From: Clostridiales bacterium
GTDB taxonomy: Bacteria; Bacillota; Clostridia; TANB77; CAG-508
Assembly (NCBI GenBank): GCA_019419955.1
Contig: JAHZIB010000029.1
Span: 1-9,915, forward strand
Length of the DNA stretch: 9,915 bases
Direction of reading: 5' to 3'
Part shown: positions 7,117 through 9,915 of the stretch, one piece after another
Layout: each line of letters begins with the position of its first letter
How positions within the stretch are numbered: the first letter of the stretch is position 1
Program-made: the position numbers and the translations under genes
Notes under the pieces: generated by a model
The model's input: the letters and a program-made list of their open reading frames with translations, nothing else
Database searches by the model: none
Told to the model about the DNA's origin: nothing

Positions 7117-7204
7117 ATGGAAGTTCCCACACAAGAACTACTGCTTATTGCTGCTTCCTTCCGGATCTGACAAGGTTCACAGGCTCTTGTTGGTCCCCTC
7201 CATA
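7116..7204 (-). ncRNA. ffs: Signal recognition particle RNA, small bacterial type
   Basis: The minus strand carries the conserved SRP RNA domain IV: the GUCAGAUCCGGAAGGAAGCA stretch with its GGAA tetraloop and asymmetric internal loop, bound by Ffh. The flanking arms pair in the expected way. UAUGGA at the 5' end (7204-7199) matches UCCAUA at the 3' end (7121-7116), and CAACAAGA pairs with UCUUGUGUG further in. The folded length is about 89 nt, so it lacks the Alu domain found in Bacillus. SRP RNA directs ribosomes making membrane and secreted proteins to FtsY and SecYEG. It lies directly upstream of dnaX, as in other Bacillota. Confidence 0.95.
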
Positions 7205-7232
7205 CAATAATTAAATTCCTCATACCATTAGT

Positions 7233-7261
7233 ATTATATACTTTTTTTTTGCTTTTAGCAA
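7233..7261 (-). promoter_or_regulatory. Promoter of the SRP RNA (and probably dnaX)
   Basis: On the minus strand TTGCTA (7261-7256) and TATAAT (7238-7233) are spaced by 17 bp. The -10 box is perfect. Transcription would start near 7226, giving a precursor about 22 nt longer than the mature RNA. Confidence 0.7.
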
Positions 7262-7288
7262 TAGGTTTTTTGAAGTTTTTTCGCACGC

Positions 7289-8029
7289 CTATTCTCTCCT
7301 AAAAACCAAATCGCTAAAGTCAGTTTGCTCCACGCTACTTGTGCCTTCTTCAATTAAATTGCCACATGGCATTGTCATGTTTACATTCGCTCTATAGCTA
7401 CAATTGTCAACCGTTATAACTAAGTCAAACGAAATATCAAAGCTTATATCTTCCTCAGTAAGCTCAATTTTGCTAAGCAAAGTCCCGTCATGCACAATCT
7501 CGTCGTCTTTGTTTGAACTATATATTCCAAGTCCTGTGTTGCAGAAACGGACAAGTATATTTCCACCATTGCTTCCTATTTCCAAAGTTTGTGGGTTACT
7601 CTCCTCTGCTCCTCTATACTCCAATTTTTCCCCTACAATGTATTCCTCGTCATAACTAAATATTCTACCCTCTACACTGTTAGGCATGTATGTCTTAATC
7701 TCTCCTTTGCTAGGAGCTCTCGTTATATTTATATTCTCAATTCTCACAGACTTAATTGTCTTTTCCTCTCCCCAGTAGTCCTCGTTTTTGTCAAAATATA
7801 TGTACATATCGTTATTTTGATATACATCAAAATTCCACTTCTTCTTTCCATCTTCTTCCACGCCCTCTGCTGTGCTAACAATAATTATTTTGGAAAGATT
7901 AAAAGGCATGTTTTTGTCACCTTCAACCTGATACTTAACCATAACAGCTACTACCAAAATAATAATTAATGCAAAAACAACCATTGCTATACAAGATTTA
8001 ATAATTTGCTTTTTCTTTTCTTTATCCAC
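7289..8029 (-). CDS. Uncharacterised membrane-anchored protein, 246 aa
   Basis: I do not recognise a named family. The product has a short Lys-rich start (DKEKKKQ), one membrane segment (about residues 12-33, IKSCIAMVVFALIIILVVAV) and an extracytoplasmic domain of about 205 residues. That domain is acidic, rich in beta-type residues, and contains the segment NMPFNLSKIIIVSTAEG just after the anchor. I see no catalytic motif, and only two Cys in the outer domain apart from one other near the anchor and one near the C-terminus. The start is decided by the ribosome binding site: GAGGAG lies 6 nt before the GTG at 8029. An in-frame ATG at 8053 has its own codons overlapping that site, so it is less likely. 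The gene is immediately upstream of the SRP RNA on the same strand, with no clear terminator between. Proteins of this type look Clostridial. A role cannot be assigned. Confidence 0.75.
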   Translation of the reverse strand: MDKEKKKQIIKSCIAMVVFALIIILVVAVMVKYQVEGDKNMPFNLSKIIIVSTAEGVEEDGKKKWNFDVYQNNDMYIYFDKNEDYWGEEKTIKSVRIENINITRAPSKGEIKTYMPNSVEGRIFSYDEEYIVGEKLEYRGAEESNPQTLEIGSNGGNILVRFCNTGLGIYSSNKDDEIVHDGTLLSKIELTEEDISFDISFDLVITVDNCSYRANVNMTMPCGNLIEEGTSSVEQTDFSDLVFRRE

Positions 8030-8035
8030 TATATA

Positions 8036-8044
8036 CTCCTCTCT
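8036..8044 (-). promoter_or_regulatory. Shine-Dalgarno deciding a GTG start
   Basis: AGAGAGGAG on the minus strand, followed by TATATA and then GTG (8029-8027). This strong site lies inside the frame of the upstream ATG (8053) and supports the shorter product. Confidence 0.65.
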
Positions 8045-8053
8045 ATGGTACAT

Positions 8054-8400
8054 ACTCAGCTAAAAATTACACTTGCGTTTTTTGACTTCACTTAAATTAG
8101 CTTGTACCAGATATTATAGCATTGCTTTCTACTTTATTTATATTATAAACTACTATATTATATACCAATTATTTTTCCAGGTCAACGTTACTGGATAATG
8201 GTTATGAATATTCTCAGCTGTAGCAAAAAAGTCCGTTCTGAGACCTGTCCCCAAAACAAACTTTCCTTTTCGCTTTTATTTAGGTTTCGCCCAGATAACC
8301 TATAACCTTGCTACCTTATACTGTTATTCAACATTTGCTATTTTCTTTATCACATTACTATTGTACCACATATGTTCCTCTTTTTCTATATGTTATGGCG
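8054..8400. other. Gene-free region with a terminator-like hairpin
   Basis: No convincing ORF or RNA gene is visible here. A TATAAT at 8118-8113 on the minus strand could be a -10 box for the 246-residue protein gene, but no good -35 box is spaced correctly. A hairpin at 8228-8264 on the minus strand pairs AAAGTTTG with CGGACTTT (two G-U) around a loop containing GGGGACAGGTCTC. It ends in six U, so it could act as a terminator. Confidence 0.5.
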
Positions 8401-8430
8401 AAAAAAATGAGATAGGCACAGGTGCCTATC
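8401..8430 (-). terminator. Rho-independent terminator of the pilin-like/lectin-like gene
   Basis: On the minus strand GATAGGCA-CCTG-TGCCTATC (8430-8411) forms a GC-containing stem of at least 8 bp with a 4-nt loop. TCA and then seven T (8407-8401) follow. It lies about 105 bp after the stop codon at 8536. Confidence 0.85.
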
Positions 8431-8535
8431 ATTTGCTATATCAAATTATCTCCTTCAAACTGGAAGAAAACTACATTTTTATTCTATCATATACACACAT
8501 ATATTAAATTATCTACCTTTCTACCAGCTTACAGA

Positions 8536-9744
8536 TTACTTTATATAAAGCACAGGCCTAAAAGTAACGTAGCTGTTGCTGCTAGAAGGACCGCCGTAAC
8601 TACTACGACCAGAAGCAGGACCCCCAAGACCAGAAACTCCATAATAACCTCCTCGATAGACACGACTGTTATCGTTGCGCGCTTCCATCGTCCACTCAGC
8701 CACATTACCTCCAAGGTCATATATATTTTTTGCTGCATAATTTGCATTTGAACCTGTTATTGTAGGACCACTTTGGTCATACCAACCTTTATCTTTAGAA
8801 TCTCTTACAAACGAATCTTCTGCACAACTTCCTGTTGAATATGCTGGGTCTATGAAATTCATTATTGCATCCCATTGCGCCCCATATATTAATGAACTTG
8901 TTACCGAACTATATCTTTTTTGACTTGCAAAACTCTTTGATAGCTCTACTGCTCCTCCTAGTTCATTTGTCATATCATCACTATTACTCCATCCAACATA
9001 ATTATACACATATTTACCCTGCTGAACTAAAACCTCATCTGTTATACCAGAACCACTACTTCTTGCTGAGTTAGTTGTTCCCGCTTCATATCTTCCTACA
9101 TAAAAGCCATTATTCTCAAGCACATTAGCTACCATAGCATCATACTCACTTTGCTCGCTTGCATATCCATTTGCATATGGCTCACTACATGCTGATAACA
9201 TTAAACCTAATTCACCATTATAATACCCCTCATATGTTTTAAAAGCACTATCGTCCTCCACTGATATCCAGACAAATTGATTACCTTTCATATTTTGTGC
9301 TATCTCGTGACTTGTACCTTTGTTTTCATCCTCTGGACTATCTGATATTACTATTCCCTCTGCCTTTGTACCTCCTACATAATAGAAACCTTCTGGAATA
9401 GTTACTCCTTCAACTTGTGTTCGTCTCGCTGGCTCTGCTAGAAGATTTGCAAGCTTCTGCTCAAGACTATCTAACTGTTCCTGCTCTGACTTTGTTGAAT
9501 TTGCTGTTTGCTCTGCTGCCCATTTTGCTTGATCAACTAAGCCTCCATCTCCTAGTGTTACATTTATTGTTACTGTTGCTAATATTATCATTATCACTAC
9601 TGTTAGTATTAGTGACAACAACGTTATTCCTTTCTCCTTTGCACACAAAAAGGATAGATTATTTTGAAAAGAGCTTCTGTCTTTTTTACATCGTTTTTTT
9701 CCATAATCCATCCTTTTATTTATATTTCTTACTATATTTTTCAT
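8536..9744 (-). CDS. Pilin-like N-terminus fused to FGE/C-type-lectin-like domain, putative DGR target
   Basis: The 402-residue frame has a basic leader and a class III (prepilin-like) signal KEKGITLLSL with the cut expected after Gly39. A hydrophobic helix (40-62) and a helical linker (about 70-103) follow. The body has the formylglycine-generating-enzyme-like (SUMF1/C-type lectin) signatures GFYVGRYEAGT (213-223), NIYDLGGNVAEWTMEA (340-355), the YRGG turn (363-366) and the ending FRPVLYIK. The Glu usual at position 5 of mature pilins is absent. Residues 357-395 look like a DGR variable region. In DGR targets this fold displays variable side chains for ligand binding; enzyme activity is doubtful. 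The start is uncertain. ATG 9744 has no Shine-Dalgarno and ATG 9711 has AAAAGG with zero spacing. The best initiation site is at 9839, out of frame across an (AG)11 tract. No pilus genes are nearby. Confidence 0.8.
   Translation of the reverse strand: MKNIVRNINKRMDYGKKRCKKDRSSFQNNLSFLCAKEKGITLLSLILTVVIMIILATVTINVTLGDGGLVDQAKWAAEQTANSTKSEQEQLDSLEQKLANLLAEPARRTQVEGVTIPEGFYYVGGTKAEGIVISDSPEDENKGTSHEIAQNMKGNQFVWISVEDDSAFKTYEGYYNGELGLMLSACSEPYANGYASEQSEYDAMVANVLENNGFYVGRYEAGTTNSARSSGSGITDEVLVQQGKYVYNYVGWSNSDDMTNELGGAVELSKSFASQKRYSSVTSSLIYGAQWDAIMNFIDPAYSTGSCAEDSFVRDSKDKGWYDQSGPTITGSNANYAAKNIYDLGGNVAEWTMEARNDNSRVYRGGYYGVSGLGGPASGRSSYGGPSSSNSYVTFRPVLYIK
8560..8676 (-). other. Putative DGR variable region (codons 357-395)
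   Basis: Of 39 codons, 35 end in T or C, the pattern expected if AAC/AAT template codons had been mutated at A to any base. By my count about half of this stretch is G+C, although the genome is clearly AT-rich, and it uses codons such as CGT, CGC and GGC that are rare elsewhere in the window. It sits at the 3' end of a lectin-fold gene, just before the fixed FRPVLYIK end, where known DGR variable regions lie. No template repeat or reverse transcriptase is within the window. Confidence 0.55.
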
Positions 9745-9767
9745 ATTAAAAACAGAACAAGTTTTCT

Positions 9768-9839
9768 TTACTTTCTTGCTCTCTCTCTCTCTCTCTCTCT
9801 TACAACCATGCAGGTTCTATCATTTTCGTTTCTTTTCAT
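9768..9839 (-). CDS. Leader ORF running through the AG repeat, 23 codons
   Basis: ATG at 9839 is preceded by GGGAG with 7-nt spacing, the best initiation site upstream of the pilin-like gene. The frame reads MKRNENDRTCMVV, then alternating Arg-Glu from the (AG)11 tract, then ARK and a TAA at 9770-9768. The main gene lies in another frame. Removing one AG unit (n=10) or adding two (n=13) would continue this frame into the main gene through AGC AAG AAA GTA AAG and the codons up to ATG 9744, with no stop. It may be the true N-terminus in the ON state, a translated leader, or chance. Confidence 0.45.
   Translation of the reverse strand: MKRNENDRTCMVVRERERERARK
9779..9800 (-). repeat. (AG)11 dinucleotide microsatellite in gene leader
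   Basis: Eleven perfect CT units on the plus strand, AG on the minus strand, lie between a good translation start (9839) and the pilin-like reading frame (9744). Perfect dinucleotide tracts this long are rare in bacteria and are prone to slipped-strand changes that shift a reading frame. Confidence 0.95.
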
Positions 9840-9861
9840 TTTGTGTCTCCCTTCTATTCTT

Positions 9862-9915
9862 TCCAATCTGTTAACTTAAATGAAAATTGAAACCTCAAAC
9901 TCCTAGTGATATAAT
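9862..9915 (-). repeat. Right copy of 54-bp terminal inverted repeat
   Basis: Exact inverted copy of 2-55. Its inner boundary lies about 22 bp upstream of the ATG at 9839, so the promoter of the pilin-like gene should lie in or beyond this repeat. The same sequence thus precedes both the XRE gene and the pilin-like gene. Confidence 0.95.

Noticed and set aside
7205..8535. tRNA-Ser, often found near scr-dnaX in Bacillota
   Set aside because: No cloverleaf or T-arm motif was found on either strand in this interval.
8541..8747. Overlapping 68-codon frame on the minus strand within the lectin-like gene
   Set aside because: It is an alternative reading of the putative variable region, with low-complexity Val/Leu/Ala and no ribosome binding site.
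9417..9879. Plus-strand hydrophobic frames opposite the pilin-like gene and CT tract
   Set aside because: They are Leu/Ser-rich antisense readings of a real gene and a microsatellite, without a credible Shine-Dalgarno.
1..9915. The whole window as one composite transposon or phage with terminal inverted repeats
   Set aside because: The interior contains core chromosomal genes (SRP RNA, dnaX, ybaB, recR, ypeB) and no transposase, integrase or phage gene.

Overview
The window is AT-rich chromosomal DNA from a Gram-positive, spore-forming bacterium, most likely a member of the Clostridia (Bacillota). Three things point there. The scr (SRP RNA) - dnaX - ybaB - recR gene order is the classical Bacillota one. 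A YpeB-type spore germination protein and an MGDG-synthase-like processive glycolipid glucosyltransferase are present. Small membrane-anchored proteins of Clostridial type are also encoded.

Layout, left to right. A 54-bp sequence at 2-55 recurs inverted at the far right end (9862-9915), so the unique DNA of the window lies between two inverted copies of a repeat that probably continues outside. Next come a small XRE-type regulator (76-330, +), then ypeB (600-1982, -). ypeB is flanked by two inverted copies of a 92-bp structured element (426-517 and 2256-2347). The 639-bp gap before the glycosyltransferase gene (2622-3764, +) holds two copies of a second, MITE-like element of about 125 bp. A strong terminator and a 59-residue helical protein gene (3997-4176, +) follow, converging with recR.

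The minus-strand block 4181-7204 is the DNA replication/repair cluster: the SRP RNA with its own promoter, then dnaX (TTG start), ybaB and recR. dnaX is split over two frames at an A6 run. The zero frame gives a gamma-like 407-residue protein, and the C-terminal domain lies in the +1 frame. A third MITE-like copy sits between dnaX and ybaB, and a long hairpin between ybaB and recR. Upstream of the SRP RNA is a gene for an uncharacterised 246-residue membrane-anchored protein (7289-8029, -).

The right end (8536-9839, -) holds the most unusual locus. It encodes a surface or secreted protein with a pilin-like N-terminus, a formylglycine-generating-enzyme/C-type-lectin-like body and a C-terminal stretch that looks like the variable region of a diversity-generating retroelement (DGR) target. 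Its 5' leader contains an (AG)11 microsatellite. The only well-placed ribosome binding site lies upstream of that tract and starts a 23-codon ORF running through it. In the present state this frame does not connect to the main gene, but losing one AG unit would join them. The locus therefore may combine phase variation by slippage with DGR-type sequence diversification. No reverse transcriptase or template repeat is in the window, so the DGR part is inferred.
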